A stretch of DNA of 64,000 nucleotides from Pseudomonas hamedanensis (GCF_014268595.2 NZ_CP077091.1:1634501-1698500), one strand, 5' to 3'. Shown: positions 17,855 to 27,789, counted from the stretch's first letter. Program-made: numbers and translations. Notes: generated from the sequence alone by a model not told the origin.

Positions 17855-18317
17855 CTGTTGCACCTATGGATAAAACGCCTTCCGCCCGCCGCTGTTATCT
17901 GTATGCGCTCCGCTTGGCTGACGCTCAGGCTCGCGTCGCGGATGACGGCACACTTCAATATTGACGGGTGGGCACACAAGGCCGACATGCCGCATCGACC
18001 CCAGTTAATGTCCCTTCTGAACTGACTTCTTATCGTTATTGGCTTCAGCTGCTTGAGCGACAGGGATCCCGTCGGCCCGCCCCAAAAGGCAGGCCAACCG
18101 AATTAGGTCAAACCAAGTTGGCGCGAAGAATATCACGTCAGGGCAAACTCGCGCGTCGCTTCCTGACCTGAAAGTCTTTTTGCACTCAGGCACTTATCGG
18201 CCGACAAGCGCCGAACATGACCCGCCGACGCTGCACAATCCCGAAAGAACCTGCTACGTTGTACGATGACTGACGAATTCAGCAGTCAACAACCCATAAC
18301 AACAAGGAAAATCTTCA
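17855..18317. other. 463-bp intergenic region, divergent promoters of mqo and 18318
   Basis: It holds no convincing protein frame and no REP element. The right part (18250-18300) has a -10-like TACGAT before the gene at 18318. The part next to mqo would be its leader. I see no further structure that stands out. Confidence 0.5.
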
Positions 18318-18749
18318 ATGAACAAGACCCGCCTCCTGATCGGTTTTCTCTGCGCCTTTAGCGGCTACGCCCTCGCCGCCCCTGCCCCGGCCGAGAAAGA
18401 TGTCGCCCAAGCGGTTGATCACCTGACCCAGGCGATGCTGCACAAGGACATCGCCGAGCTCAACGCACTCACCGCGCCCAACCTGACTTATGGCCACTCC
18501 AGCGGCAAAATTCAGGACAAAAAGGAATTCATCGCCGACATCGAAACCGGCCGAAGTGCATTCAAGACCCTTGAAATGCAAAAACAGACCATCACTCTGT
18601 CTGGCGATACCGCGCTGGTGCGTAACCATTTTTCCGCGCAGGCATTGAAGGGTACCGAGGTGGTTCCGACTGAGATCGAAAATTTTCAGATCTGGCAGAA
18701 GCAGGATGGCAAGTGGTTGTTGATCGGGCGGCAGGCGTTCAAGTTCTGA
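18318..18749 (+). CDS. Exported NTF2-like protein (DUF4440 type)
   Basis: 143 aa with a Sec signal (cleavage near ALA-AP, residue 20). The mature part is an NTF2-like fold: AVDHLTQAMLHKDIAELNAL, NLTYGHSSGKIQDKKEFIAD, then sheets ending in IWQKQDGKWLLIGRQAFKF. The His in YGHSSG is the conserved residue of the nuclear-transport-factor-like, DUF4440 relatives. A periplasmic binding or small-molecule role is possible. AAGGAAAA precedes the start. Stand-alone gene. Confidence 0.82.
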   Translation: MNKTRLLIGFLCAFSGYALAAPAPAEKDVAQAVDHLTQAMLHKDIAELNALTAPNLTYGHSSGKIQDKKEFIADIETGRSAFKTLEMQKQTITLSGDTALVRNHFSAQALKGTEVVPTEIENFQIWQKQDGKWLLIGRQAFKF

Positions 18750-18790
18750 TCGAAGGTCAATTGGCCTGATTCAATGTTGCCTGGGCGGGC

Positions 18791-18862
18791 CTCTTCGCGG
18801 GCAAGCCCGCTCCCACAGGAGAACGCATTCCAATGTGGGAGCGAGCCTGCTCGCGAAGGCGG
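18791..18862. repeat. Pair of REP elements
   Basis: CTTCGCGGGCAAGCCCGCTC followed by TGTGGGAGCGAGCCTGCTCG in opposite orientation, between the NTF2-like gene and the 3' end of the chemoreceptor. Confidence 0.8.
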
Positions 18863-18901
18863 CCGGCCAGGCACTACAAAACCGCCTGACTCTATTGAAT
18901 T

Positions 18902-20515
18902 TCAAAGACGAAACCGATCCACCGACTGCGCCAACTGCCCCGCCAGATTCGACAACTCATCTGTCGTCGTAGCTGTCTGCCCGATCACCCGACTATTGCC
19001 CTCGGACATCCCGGCAATCATTTCCACCTGATGAGCAATCTCATTGCTGGCGTGACTCTGCTCGCCAATGGTGCGGGTGATGTCGTTGACCAGTTGCGTA
19101 GTGTTCAGTGTGGCTTGGAGAATTTCGCGGATCGCCCGCTCCACGTCGGCCGTCACCGCCATGCCCTTGTCGACTTGCGCCACGCCGGCCTCCATGCTGG
19201 TGACCGCTTCGCGCGTGCTGTTTTGAATGCGCGCGACCATCGCGGCAATCTCTTGGGTCGACGCGCTCGTGCGAGCGGCGAGACTGCGGACTTCATCGGC
19301 CACCACGGCAAAACCGCGGCCCTGTTCACCCGCCCGGGCTGCCTCGATTGCGGCATTGAGCGCCAGCAGGTTGGTCTGGTCGGCGATGCTCTTGATCACT
19401 TGAATGATGTTGAAGATCGCCTCGGATTCCTGGTCCAGCGTGCGAATCACCTGCGCCGACTGTTGCGCCGAACGCGCGATGTCGTCCATATCGCTGACCA
19501 CTTGATGAATCACCCCGCCGCCCTCCTTGGCCAGGGTTTCGGCCTGATTGGCCATGTGCAGGGCACGTTCGGCGTGGCGGGTGATTTCTTCGATGCTGGC
19601 GGTCATCTGGCTGGCGGCGGCCGCCATCGTACCGGCGGCGACACTTTGTTGCTGACTGCTGTCGGCGACCTGATGGCAGCCCTGACTGAGTTGCTCGCTC
19701 ATGCCGCTGACGCCGTGGGCGTTGCGCCGCACCACATCGATCATGTTGCGCAAATCCCGTTGCATCGTCGCCAGCGTGCGGATCAGAACACTGGCTTCGT
19801 CTTTACCGGCGGGTTCGATGATCGGTTCGCTGAGATTGCCATGGGCGATGCTTTCAGCGATGCGGCTGGCGGACTTGAGCGGGCCCATGATACTCAGGAT
19901 GACCCAGCGCCCCTGCCCCAGCAGCAACACAAGGCCAGCAATCAGCACCACGCCCAACGCGAGGTTGGCGTGGCGGATGGCAGCTTCGGTGCCTTCGCTG
20001 GTGTGCAGGGTGTTGCTTTCGATCAGTTCGCTGAGCGCGCCCATTTGCTCTTCGAGCTGGGTAAACGCGCTATTGAAGGTGCCAAGCTGTTGCTGGGCGG
20101 CGTCCGGATTGTCCAGCGCCACCGCGACGATCTGTTCGCCGGTCTTGATGTAGGTGTCGAGGCTCGGCTTGATTTGCTCCAGCGCCGTGCGCAAGGTCGG
20201 GTTGATCGGCAGTTTCAGGTTGTCTTCGAGCACTTGGTGAAAATGCCCGGCGTGCTCGGCAATCGACTCACGCACTTCAGCGGCGGTACTGGTGCTTTTG
20301 CCCAGGCCGACCAGCAGCGCCGAATAAACATCGGCGCGCAGGGCGTCGTGCATCATGTCCGCTTCCATGTGGTTGCGCAGCGCACTCATGCTGGCGGCAT
20401 TGTCGCTGACGGCGGCAGCCATCCGCTGGTTACCGACATAACTGACCAGACTCACGATCAGCGCCGTCAACAGACTGGTCGCAATCAGCAACACCAAACG
20501 CAGTTTGATCGACAC
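18902..20515 (-). CDS. Methyl-accepting chemotaxis protein
   Basis: 537 aa transmembrane chemoreceptor. The GTG at 20515 has GGGGAG upstream and gives the standard short cytoplasmic tail before TM1 ([20 protein letters not shown]). A four-helix-bundle-like periplasmic sensor of about 150 residues follows, then TM2 ([16 protein letters not shown]), a HAMP domain and the signalling domain with the invariant hairpin tip ([34 protein letters not shown]). The ligand cannot be read from sequence. There is no C-terminal CheR-tethering pentapeptide (it ends SVDRFRL). Not near other che genes. Confidence 0.93.
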   Translation of the reverse strand: MSIKLRLVLLIATSLLTALIVSLVSYVGNQRMAAAVSDNAASMSALRNHMEADMMHDALRADVYSALLVGLGKSTSTAAEVRESIAEHAGHFHQVLEDNLKLPINPTLRTALEQIKPSLDTYIKTGEQIVAVALDNPDAAQQQLGTFNSAFTQLEEQMGALSELIESNTLHTSEGTEAAIRHANLALGVVLIAGLVLLLGQGRWVILSIMGPLKSASRIAESIAHGNLSEPIIEPAGKDEASVLIRTLATMQRDLRNMIDVVRRNAHGVSGMSEQLSQGCHQVADSSQQQSVAAGTMAAAASQMTASIEEITRHAERALHMANQAETLAKEGGGVIHQVVSDMDDIARSAQQSAQVIRTLDQESEAIFNIIQVIKSIADQTNLLALNAAIEAARAGEQGRGFAVVADEVRSLAARTSASTQEIAAMVARIQNSTREAVTSMEAGVAQVDKGMAVTADVERAIREILQATLNTTQLVNDITRTIGEQSHASNEIAHQVEMIAGMSEGNSRVIGQTATTTDELSNLAGQLAQSVDRFRL

Positions 20516-20758
20516 CGTGGAATCTCCCCTGGACACGCGGAATTGCGCTTGTCGGGTTTCAGTTAAGCCTATTTCGCTATACCTGCCGACACAGAGCGTA
20601 TCGGCTGATGTCAGCACCGACTTGAATCCGGCAAAACTTTTGCTTTGAGCGACCAGTCACATTTTGCAGCGCCGATGGATACGCCTTCATCGCCGGTTAA
20701 CTCAGGCAAGGTATCGAGTCCGTCGTCAAGAACACTCATGCAGCTAAAGGAAACGCTA

Positions 20759-21280
20759 ATGAAACGCGCATTGTGGTTAGGTCTGCTCGGCACCTTCGCC
20801 ATCGGTTCGGCACAGGCAGCAACGGAAAAAGTCGCGATCAACCTGGTCAGTGCCGACGGTGCGCCGCAGGCGATCGGCTCGATCACGGTCAGCGAGACCC
20901 CGTATGGTCTGCTGTTCACGCCCGATCTGAAATCGCTGCCGGCCGGCATTCACGGCTTTCACGTCCATGAAAACGGCAGTTGCGAAGCCGGCGTGAAGGA
21001 CGGCGTCAGAGGTGCAGCATTGGCGGCTGGCGGACATTTTGATCCGAAGAAAACCGGCAAGCACCTCGGCCCCTACGCCGACGGCCATCTGGGGGACTTG
21101 CCAGCGGTGTACGTGACGGCGGACGGCGTGGCCAACTATCCGGTGCTCGCCCCGCGCCTGAAAAAAATCGCCGAGATCAAAGGCCACGCGCTGATGATTC
21201 ACGCCGGTGGCGACAACCACTCCGATACGCCCAAACCACTGGGCGGTGGCGGCGATCGCATGGCTTGTGGGGTGATCTGA
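20759..21280 (+). CDS. sodC: Periplasmic Cu/Zn superoxide dismutase
   Basis: 173 aa. Sec signal peptide ([20 protein letters not shown]), then the SodC beta-barrel. Copper and zinc ligands are visible: [34 protein letters not shown] and [11 protein letters not shown]. The disulfide cysteines are in GSCEAG and MACGVI. It dismutates superoxide in the periplasm. The ATG at 20759 has AAAGGAAA upstream and is the one that starts the signal. Single gene, followed convergently by yjdF. Confidence 0.95.
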   Translation: MKRALWLGLLGTFAIGSAQAATEKVAINLVSADGAPQAIGSITVSETPYGLLFTPDLKSLPAGIHGFHVHENGSCEAGVKDGVRGAALAAGGHFDPKKTGKHLGPYADGHLGDLPAVYVTADGVANYPVLAPRLKKIAEIKGHALMIHAGGDNHSDTPKPLGGGGDRMACGVI

Positions 21281-21284
21281 GCCT

Positions 21285-21938
21285 TCAGCGCGGCGCTCGG
21301 CGCCAACCTGCCAATACCAGCAAAGACAGCCCGGCGCCGAACAGCGCCAGGGCCATGTCTTTCTGCGAATCCCACGGATCGTTCTGCGCGCCGACGAACG
21401 CCTGGCCGGTGTCATCCCCCAGATAGGCGCCGCCCACCCACTCGATCAATTCGTACAACGCCGAGGTTGCGAGGACCACGTTCAAGGTCAGCAGCGTCAG
21501 CCAGGCGCCGCGCAATGGCGTCAGGCGCAGCAGCACTTCGCGTATCGGCCAGACCAACAGCAATCCGTAACTCAGGTGCACCAGCCGATCATAGTGATTG
21601 CGTTCCAGGCCTAGGGTCTTGTTGACACTGACGCCGGTCAGCAGCGTGCTCCACTGATCGTAAGGCACTCGCGAATAGGTGTAATGGGCGCCTACTTCAT
21701 GGATGCACAGGAAGGCGAAGATCATCCCCAGCGACAGTGTCGACAGGCGAAAACGTCGATGCGCCAGCAGCAGGGTCAACACCAGCGCCACCGCGAGGAC
21801 ATTCTCCAGCAACCAGTCGACGCGGCTGCGCGGGGCAATGCCGAGCACGATGGTAAGCAGGACAAATGCGCCGAACAATGCGGCTTCGATTCGCGGATCT
21901 GCGGGGCGTACAACGTTGTGGCTGACTCTGACGAGCAT
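21285..21938 (-). CDS. yjdF: YjdF-like inner-membrane protein (DUF2238)
   Basis: 217 aa polytopic membrane protein of the DUF2238/YjdF family, with six or so hydrophobic spans. Family signatures are FLCIHEVGAHYTYSRVPYD, ERNHYDRLVHLSYGLL and ALYELIEWVGGAYLGDDTGQAF (long stretches given here in parts). It carries conserved His/Glu residues within the membrane (HEVGAHYTY, NHYDRLVH, YELIEW). The function is unknown. Start at 21938, chosen as the first Met before the first span. Diverges from the DUF2388 gene. Confidence 0.88.
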   Translation of the reverse strand: MLVRVSHNVVRPADPRIEAALFGAFVLLTIVLGIAPRSRVDWLLENVLAVALVLTLLLAHRRFRLSTLSLGMIFAFLCIHEVGAHYTYSRVPYDQWSTLLTGVSVNKTLGLERNHYDRLVHLSYGLLLVWPIREVLLRLTPLRGAWLTLLTLNVVLATSALYELIEWVGGAYLGDDTGQAFVGAQNDPWDSQKDMALALFGAGLSLLVLAGWRRAPR

Positions 21939-22098
21939 GATTCGTTTCTCGGCAATGCAGGCATGCGGTAGACCCTTCGCCGCTTCGCCCGGTTCCTCAC
22001 CGTTGCGTTTTCGTCGCGTACGGAACTCCCGCGCGCGGTTCACCTCTGACGTTATGCAGTCCCTTCCTTTTTGCTTCGCGCTTGTGGAGGAACACGTC

Positions 22099-22413
22099 AT
22101 GCGCAAGTTAGTCCTGGTTTCTTCTTTACTTCTCTGCCTGCCGGTCGGTTCGGCGCTGGCCCGCGTCGATGCGGGTGATGTTGCCACCTCGGCGGGTGTC
22201 TCCGCGTCGCTGTACTCGACCTTCAAGGACGACAAAATGGTGATTCCGGCCCGTGACGACGTGTCTGCCTTTGTCGCCAGCGGCGGGGCCATCCGTGGGG
22301 TTTATCTTGAGTCGGTGCTGCAACAGGTGCGCCAGGCCAACCCTGGCCTCAATGCCAGTGACGAAGATCTGGCCAACGCCATTCTGGTGCAATACGAAGG
22401 CTTGCATCAGTAG
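22099..22413 (+). CDS. Exported DUF2388 protein
   Basis: 104 aa. Strong GGAGG before the ATG at 22099; Sec signal ending near ALA-RV (residue 22). The mature domain (SAGVSASLYSTFKDDKMVIP, ARDDVSAFVASGGAIRGVYLES) is the DUF2388 family, common in pseudomonads and sometimes mislabelled as a helicase or holliday-junction protein. Role unknown, presumably periplasmic. Confidence 0.85.
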   Translation: MRKLVLVSSLLLCLPVGSALARVDAGDVATSAGVSASLYSTFKDDKMVIPARDDVSAFVASGGAIRGVYLESVLQQVRQANPGLNASDEDLANAILVQYEGLHQ

Positions 22414-22481
22414 CCACGAGGGAAGCTGCGGCCGATGGACGGCCGCTGAGTGCACATAGGCAAAACTGTCCGACGGCCTCT

Positions 22482-22895
22482 ATGATGGAGGCCATGACGA
22501 CGAACGTGCCCCTGCGCTCTCCCTGCCCACCCGGCGCCTGCATCTGCGGGCGCGATCCGTTGCTGGAAACGCCCGGTGCGGATCTGCGCATTCTGCGCCT
22601 GACTCGCGCCGAGGAAAAAATCCTCCTGGCGCGCCTGGAACAACTCAAAGACCTCGACGATCTCAAACGCCTGCAGCAGCGCATGTTTGAGCAATTGGGC
22701 ATCCGCGTCGACGTTGCTCCCGGCTTCAACGAAGTGCGCACCATGCGCGGTATCGCCATTCAAATCGACCACTTGCCCGGCCTGTGCCGCAAGACCCGCG
22801 CGGCGATCCCGGCGGCGATTCGCAAGGGCCTGGAAAACCACCCGCAAATCGCCTTCGAACTGCTCAACGCCCACGACTTGCTACGCGATACCTGA
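22482..22895 (+). CDS. Hypothetical protein with N-terminal Cys motif, next to ligD
   Basis: 137 aa (133 if it starts at the Met at 22494). The N-terminus has CPPGACICGRDPLL, a compact CX4CXC group that could bind a metal or iron-sulfur cluster. A charged helical middle (AEEKILLARLEQLKDLDDLK, likely coiled) and a C-terminal domain ending LLNAHDLLRDT follow. The start is uncertain: 22482 lacks a ribosome site, whereas 22494 has GGAGG only 2-3 bases upstream. It ends exactly at the base before the convergent ligD stop. Function unknown. Confidence 0.7.
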   Translation: MMEAMTTNVPLRSPCPPGACICGRDPLLETPGADLRILRLTRAEEKILLARLEQLKDLDDLKRLQQRMFEQLGIRVDVAPGFNEVRTMRGIAIQIDHLPGLCRKTRAAIPAAIRKGLENHPQIAFELLNAHDLLRDT

Positions 22896-25517
22896 TCATT
22901 TTTTCAGGCCGACGCGTTTACGCATTTCTGCGGTAATGGTCTGTCGGGTTTTCTTCAGGTCCGCCCAAGGCTCCTCGCCGACCTCGGCCAGGCGCTCATG
23001 GACGTTGTGGATGTTCCAGTGATTGCCGCCCTTGATCTCGGCGACTTCCTCGCGAAACACCGGCACGGACACCGGCATGCCTTCGCGCGCGCGCGCCGCG
23101 TAGGCACAAATAGTGGTGGCGCCCAGACCGTTGCGCAGGTAATCGATGAAGATCCGCCCTACGCGGTTTTTCGGCCCGGACACCGCAGAAAAACGGTCCG
23201 GCAACAGCTTGGCCATGTGGCTGACAATGGCGTGGCTGAAGTCCTTCACTTCGTCCCAGCCGTGCTTGCGGGTCAGCGGCACCACCAGGTGGATGCCCTT
23301 GCCGCCGCTGGTTTTCAGAAAGGCCTTGAGGCCCAATTCGTCCAGCACGGTGAGAGTCAGCGCGGTGGCTTCGACCATGCTTTTCCACGGCAACGCCGGG
23401 TCCGGGTCAAGGTCGAGGACAAAGCGATCAGGCTTGTCCAGGTCGACGGTCGTGCCGTTCCAGGTGTGCAATTCGACCGTACTCATCTGCACCGCACCAA
23501 TCAGCGCCTCGGCATTGTTGATCAGCATTACGGGCTGGCCGGTGAGGTCCTTGTCCAGCGAAGTGATGCCGGGGATCGCCAGGCGTTCGGCGTTCTTCTG
23601 GAAGAACAGTTCGCCAGCGATGCCATCCGGCGCACGCACCAGCGCCACGGGGCGATCCTTGAGTTGCGGCAGGATATATTCGGCAACGCTGGCGTAATAC
23701 TGCGCCAGTTGCATTTTGGTGGTGCCGCTGACCGCGTCGATTACCCGATCCGGGTGGGTGATGCGCACCTTGCCGCCGGCCAGCCCCGATTGCGACGGCG
23801 CGGTTTCGGCTTTGCTGGCAGCGGCTTTCTTTGCCGGTTTCTTCGCGGCGGTTTTGGTTGTTCCGCCCTTTGCGGATTTTTCAGATTTGGCAGCTTTCAC
23901 AGGCTTCGCTCGCTCCTCTGTAATGTCCTTGGCCGGCTTGTCGTCGCGCAATCCATGGAATACGGCGTGGCGCACCGAGCCGTCCTTGGTCATTTCCGCG
24001 AACGCCACTTCGGCCAGTAACCTGGGTTTCAGCCAGTGCACGCCTTTGGCCTCGAAACCGCTGGGCGGGTTGACCACCGCGGCGCTTTTGGCGTGCAACG
24101 GTTTGAGCTGGGCGAGGATGCTTTTCAACGTGGTTTCGTTGAAGCCGGTGCCGACCTTGCCGGCGTAGCGCAACTCGCCACTGTCACGGTCATGCAAGCC
24201 AAGCAGCAGGGCCCCGAACGCACTGCGCGCACCTTTCGGATCGGTGTAGCCGACGATGACGAACTCCTGGCGATGTTTGCACTTGAGCTTGATCCAGTCA
24301 CCGCTGCGCCGCGACACGTAGGGCGAGCCGAGGCGTTTGCCGATCAGACCTTCCATCTGCATCTGGCAAGCGCTATTGAGCAGCGCATCAGGAGTTTCTT
24401 CGAAGGCTTCGGAAAAGCGCAGCAGCGAGGATTCTGGCTGAGCGCCGAGGATGGTGCTCAGCGCGGCGCGACGCTCTTCGACCGGCACGTCGCGCAGGTC
24501 AACGCCGTTGAGATACGGCACGTCGAACAGGTAATAAACGATGTTGCCACTGCGTCCGGCATCGAAGGCGTTTTGCAGGGCCTGAAAATCCGGCACGCCC
24601 TGCTCGTTGGCGACGACCATTTCGCCGTCGAGCCAGGCCGACTCCAGACCCAACGCGGCCAGGGCCTTGGCCTGTTGCGGCAGTTTGTGCGTCCAGTCAT
24701 GGCCGTTGCGGGTGAACAGCTGAACCTCATCGTGGTCGATCCGCGCCATGATCCGGTAGCCGTCAAATTTGATCTCGTAGCTCCACTGCCCTTCGGGCGC
24801 GCTGTCGACCAGGGTCGCCAGTTCCGGCTTGATCAGCGCCGGCAGCTTGGCCTTGCGCGCACCGGTGAGCTGGCCGGACGCTTGCTTGCGCGGCTTGGCC
24901 GGGGCCTTCTTCACCGGTTTGGCCTTATCGGCGGCGGGCGCAGATTTACCGACAATCGTGCGCTCGCTGAGCACGCTGTCGGGCTCGGCGACCAATACGT
25001 CGAAGTCATCCTGCGGGCGCGCGGCGTTGTCCTGATGCTTGATCAGGAACCACTGCTCTTTCTTGCCCGGCATGTGCGTGCGCACCAGATTCCACACCCC
25101 GGCCAGTTTCTCGCCCTGCAATTCGAACTTGAGCCGGCCCTTGGCGTAGGCCTTGTGCGGATCCTCGAGAGGAATCCATACACCGCGATCCCAGACAATC
25201 ACGTCACCGGCGCCATAGTGCCCCTCGGGAATGCTGCCCTCGAACGTGGCGTAATCCAGTGGATGATCCTCGACGTGAATCGCCAGGCGCTTGACCTTGG
25301 GGTCCAGTGAAGGCCCTTTCGGCACCGCCCAGCTCTTGAGGGCGCCATCAAGCTCCAGACGAAAGTCGTAATGCAGGTGCGAAGCGTCGTGCTTCTGGAT
25401 GCAGAACTGCAAGGCATGGTCTTTGGCGGCCCTGCGACCGGGGCGCTTGACCGCCGCCGGTTCCGAAGTCGCCGAAAAATCGCGCATACGGTTGTAATCG
25501 TCGAGGTTGCTGTTCAT
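22896..25517 (-). CDS. ligD: ATP-dependent DNA ligase D (PE-LIG-POL)
   Basis: 873 aa end-joining ligase. Three domains in Pseudomonas order: 3'-phosphoesterase (about 1-175; catalytic His43, His49 and Asp51 in QKHDASHLHYD), ATP ligase (about 225-540; nucleophile Lys250 in EIKFDGYR), then a Lys/Ala/Thr-rich linker (about 540-590), and an archaeo-eukaryotic-primase polymerase domain (about 590-873; metal site DLDPD, SGGKGIH motif). It seals double-strand breaks with Ku. No ku gene lies in the window. A terminator on the minus strand (25588-25622) isolates it from upstream transcription. Confidence 0.96.
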   Translation of the reverse strand: MNSNLDDYNRMRDFSATSEPAAVKRPGRRAAKDHALQFCIQKHDASHLHYDFRLELDGALKSWAVPKGPSLDPKVKRLAIHVEDHPLDYATFEGSIPEGHYGAGDVIVWDRGVWIPLEDPHKAYAKGRLKFELQGEKLAGVWNLVRTHMPGKKEQWFLIKHQDNAARPQDDFDVLVAEPDSVLSERTIVGKSAPAADKAKPVKKAPAKPRKQASGQLTGARKAKLPALIKPELATLVDSAPEGQWSYEIKFDGYRIMARIDHDEVQLFTRNGHDWTHKLPQQAKALAALGLESAWLDGEMVVANEQGVPDFQALQNAFDAGRSGNIVYYLFDVPYLNGVDLRDVPVEERRAALSTILGAQPESSLLRFSEAFEETPDALLNSACQMQMEGLIGKRLGSPYVSRRSGDWIKLKCKHRQEFVIVGYTDPKGARSAFGALLLGLHDRDSGELRYAGKVGTGFNETTLKSILAQLKPLHAKSAAVVNPPSGFEAKGVHWLKPRLLAEVAFAEMTKDGSVRHAVFHGLRDDKPAKDITEERAKPVKAAKSEKSAKGGTTKTAAKKPAKKAAASKAETAPSQSGLAGGKVRITHPDRVIDAVSGTTKMQLAQYYASVAEYILPQLKDRPVALVRAPDGIAGELFFQKNAERLAIPGITSLDKDLTGQPVMLINNAEALIGAVQMSTVELHTWNGTTVDLDKPDRFVLDLDPDPALPWKSMVEATALTLTVLDELGLKAFLKTSGGKGIHLVVPLTRKHGWDEVKDFSHAIVSHMAKLLPDRFSAVSGPKNRVGRIFIDYLRNGLGATTICAYAARAREGMPVSVPVFREEVAEIKGGNHWNIHNVHERLAEVGEEPWADLKKTRQTITAEMRKRVGLKK

Positions 25518-25587
25518 GGGCGCACCGATTGCAGACGGGTTCTGTTATGCAGAAGAGCGACACGGCAGCGGAAAAATTCAATCGACG

Positions 25588-25622
25588 TAAAAAAGCCCCG
25601 GACGGATGGAGCGGCCGGGGCT
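25588..25622 (-). terminator. Intrinsic terminator, minus strand
   Basis: Stem AGCCCCGG/CCGGGGCT with a run of A on the left side of the plus strand (T on the minus strand). It stops minus-strand transcripts coming from the 26052 gene before ligD. Confidence 0.75.
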
Positions 25623-25664
25623 GGTAGCGACACATCCAGTAATTGCATCGGCTGGCAAAAAATT

Positions 25665-25985
25665 CCCTGTGGGGGCGGACTTGGTCGCGAAGGCGTCAGC
25701 TCAGACACATGGATGGAGAATGCTCCGGCCCCTTCGTGAGCAAGCTCACTCCCACACGGGTCCTGAGCCAGCCAGAAAATCCCCGAACATCGCCGGTACC
25801 CTGTGGGAGCGGGCTTGCTCCGGGCGGCGTTCCGACGAAGGCGTCAGGTCAGACACATCGGTAGTGAATGCTCCGGCCCCTTCGTGAGCAAGCCCACTCC
25901 CACACGGGTCCCGTGCCAGCCAGAAAATCCCCGAACATCGCCGGTACCCTGTGGAGCGGGCTTGCTCGCGAAAGCGTCAGCCATC
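25665..25985. repeat. Tandem array of REP-containing units
   Basis: CCCTGTGGG(A)GCGG-type arms recur at 25665, 25799 and 25947 (spacing 134 and 148 bp). Between them are near-identical inter-arm sequences, including GAATGCTCCGGCCCCTTCGT, CCAGCCAGAAAATCCCCGAA and GCGTCAG(C/G)TCAGACACAT. This is two full tandem units plus a third start. The second unit carries a small insertion after the arm. The array fills most of the 534-bp gap between ligD and the gene at 26052. Confidence 0.85.
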
Positions 25986-26051
25986 CTGCTCGCGCCGTAT
26001 CGTTGCGCTAGGGGGATTACCCTTTATGGGCTGCGATCTTTTGATGTTGCT

Positions 26052-26798
26052 TCAGGCTCGCCGTTTGGCCTGGTGTTCCAGATGCACTTGCAGGTCAGGA
26101 TCGATTTTTAACGCTGACGCAAGCCCATCGAGATAGCTGCGTTCGGCGTCCTGTTGATCGTCGACCAGCATGACGCTCGCCAGATACATTTCGGCGGCTA
26201 CGGCTGGGTCATTTTGCGCAGACTGCGCTACTTCAGCAGGATTCAGCGGTTTGGCGACTTCAGCGTCGAGCCATTGCTGCAATTGCGGATCGGCGGTGTG
26301 CTTGCCGATTTCACTGCTGATCCGGTGCTTTTCCGATGCGTCGATGCGTCCGTCAGCCTTGGCGGCGGCGATCAAGGCGCGCAGTACCGCGTGGCTGTGG
26401 GTTTCGATTTGTGGGCCGGCGAGCAAGTCGGCGGTTTGTGGCATCTGTTGCGGCGCCGTGCTGGCCTGGCTGCGTTGCCAGGCTTGATACGCTTGGTAGG
26501 CCATCATTCCCAGCGAGGCCAATGCTGCGTAGTTGCTGCCACCGGCGCGGTTTCGACTGCCGCCGCCCAGTGCACCGCCGAGCCCGCCACCGCCGAGCAA
26601 GCCACCGAGTAAACCGCCCAGGCCGCCAAGCCCGCCAGAAGAAGTCGCACCACCCGCCCCGGCCTGACTGCCGCCGCCCAACAGGCCGCCGAGCAATCCG
26701 CCCAGTCCGCCCAAACCGTCACTGGCCGAAGCCCCGCGTTGTTGTCCCGCCGAGGCCTGGCCTCGCAGTAATTGTTCGAGCAAATCGCTGGTATTCAT
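26052..26798 (-). CDS. TerB-like DUF533 protein with Gly-rich linker
   Basis: 248 aa from the Met at 26798 (GAGAAAG upstream). Residues 25-85 are a Gly/Leu repeat (GLGGLGGLLGGLLGGG, twice), then a short hydrophobic region (YAALASLGMMAYQAYQAW) and a C-terminal TerB-like helical domain from about residue 120 (ALIAAAKADGRIDASEKHRI, LASVMLVDDQQDAERSYLDG). The acidic DGxxxxxE pattern is typical of the DUF533/tellurite-resistance-TerB superfamily. The Gly/Leu repeat is encoded by internally repeated DNA and may vary in length. Function unknown; E. coli YebE is a relative. Confidence 0.85.
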   Translation of the reverse strand: MNTSDLLEQLLRGQASAGQQRGASASDGLGGLGGLLGGLLGGGSQAGAGGATSSGGLGGLGGLLGGLLGGGGLGGALGGGSRNRAGGSNYAALASLGMMAYQAYQAWQRSQASTAPQQMPQTADLLAGPQIETHSHAVLRALIAAAKADGRIDASEKHRISSEIGKHTADPQLQQWLDAEVAKPLNPAEVAQSAQNDPAVAAEMYLASVMLVDDQQDAERSYLDGLASALKIDPDLQVHLEHQAKRRA

Positions 26799-27055
26799 GA
26801 CGTCTTTCTCAAGGGCCTTGCCCCATTGCGTCAGGCAACGATAGACCGCCGTGGCCACAGCGCCAGCACCGTTGGGCTGACGCCGGCTCGCCGATGGCTT
26901 GTCACGCAGGACATTTTTCGTCAGCGAGCTAAGATTCAAGGGTGGTGAACCTTATCCCGGCCAGACCGGTCGATAGCTGCAACCCGACCCGGTTTGCCGA
27001 CGCCCTTTTTCCCAGGGCGATACCCGGCTTGCTTCACTTTTTGGAGAACGCCCCC

Positions 27056-27778
27056 GTGATATCGACCGTACACATTGCCAGGCTCAAAGCATGGGGCGCC
27101 CATGGCTTTACCGCGACCGGCGTGGTGACCGCCTTCCTCGCCACCCTGGCCCTGCTGGAAAACCAGCCGATCCATTGCCTGATGTGGCTGGGCGTAGCGC
27201 TGATCGTCGACGGCCTCGATGGCGCGCTGGCGCGCAAGGTCAACGTGCAATCGGTACTGCCGAGTTTCGACGGTTCGATCCTCGATCTGGTGATCGATTA
27301 CCTGACCTACGTTTTCATCCCGGCGCTGTTTATCTATCGCTACATTCCCCTGCCTGAATACACCTTGCTGCTGACAGTGTCGCTGATTCTGGTGTCGTCG
27401 CTGTTCTGCTTCTGCAACGTCAACATGAAGAGCAAGGACAACTACTTTGTCGGCTTCCCGGCAGCCTGGAACGTGGTTGCCTTGTGTCTGTACATCATTG
27501 GCCCGGGGCCATGGATTACCTTTCTCACGGTGATCGGTCTGGCATTGCTGACCGTGACGCGGATGAAGTTTCTGCACCCGTTCCGCGTACGCCGGTTCAT
27601 GCCGATCAACATTGCGGTGACGGCGATCTGGCTGTTGTGCAGCTTGTCACTGGTGCTCAATCACCCGGTGATCAACCCGCTGGTGATGGGCTTGTGGTTG
27701 TTGATGTCGGCTTACTTCCTGGGGATCTGCATCTGGCGCACTGCGCTGGAGTGGTTTGATCGGCCGCAGATGAAATAA
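27056..27778 (+). CDS. pcs: Phosphatidylcholine synthase
   Basis: 240 aa integral membrane enzyme that condenses CDP-diacylglycerol with choline. The CDP-alcohol phosphotransferase motif is intact but of the Pcs type: VDGLDGALARKVNVQSVLPS then FDGSILDLVIDYLTY near residues 46-80. About eight hydrophobic spans. The GTG at 27056 has TTGGAGAA 9 bases upstream; a longer frame from 26942 lacks a ribosome site. Single gene, diverging from the DUF533 gene. Confidence 0.93.
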   Translation: MISTVHIARLKAWGAHGFTATGVVTAFLATLALLENQPIHCLMWLGVALIVDGLDGALARKVNVQSVLPSFDGSILDLVIDYLTYVFIPALFIYRYIPLPEYTLLLTVSLILVSSLFCFCNVNMKSKDNYFVGFPAAWNVVALCLYIIGPGPWITFLTVIGLALLTVTRMKFLHPFRVRRFMPINIAVTAIWLLCSLSLVLNHPVINPLVMGLWLLMSAYFLGICIWRTALEWFDRPQMK

Positions 27779-27789
27779 TCACATCTCCC

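Noticed and set aside
16400..18025. 541-residue plus-strand frame opposite mqo
   Set aside because: Antisense of mqo; composition is His/Gln/Val-rich without domains.
19031..20566. 511-residue plus-strand frame opposite the chemoreceptor
   Set aside because: Mirror frame of a highly biased coding region; no start signal or domain.
27001..27019. Hairpin CGCCCT/AGGGCG before pcs as terminator
   Set aside because: The stem is short and no T-run follows on either strand.
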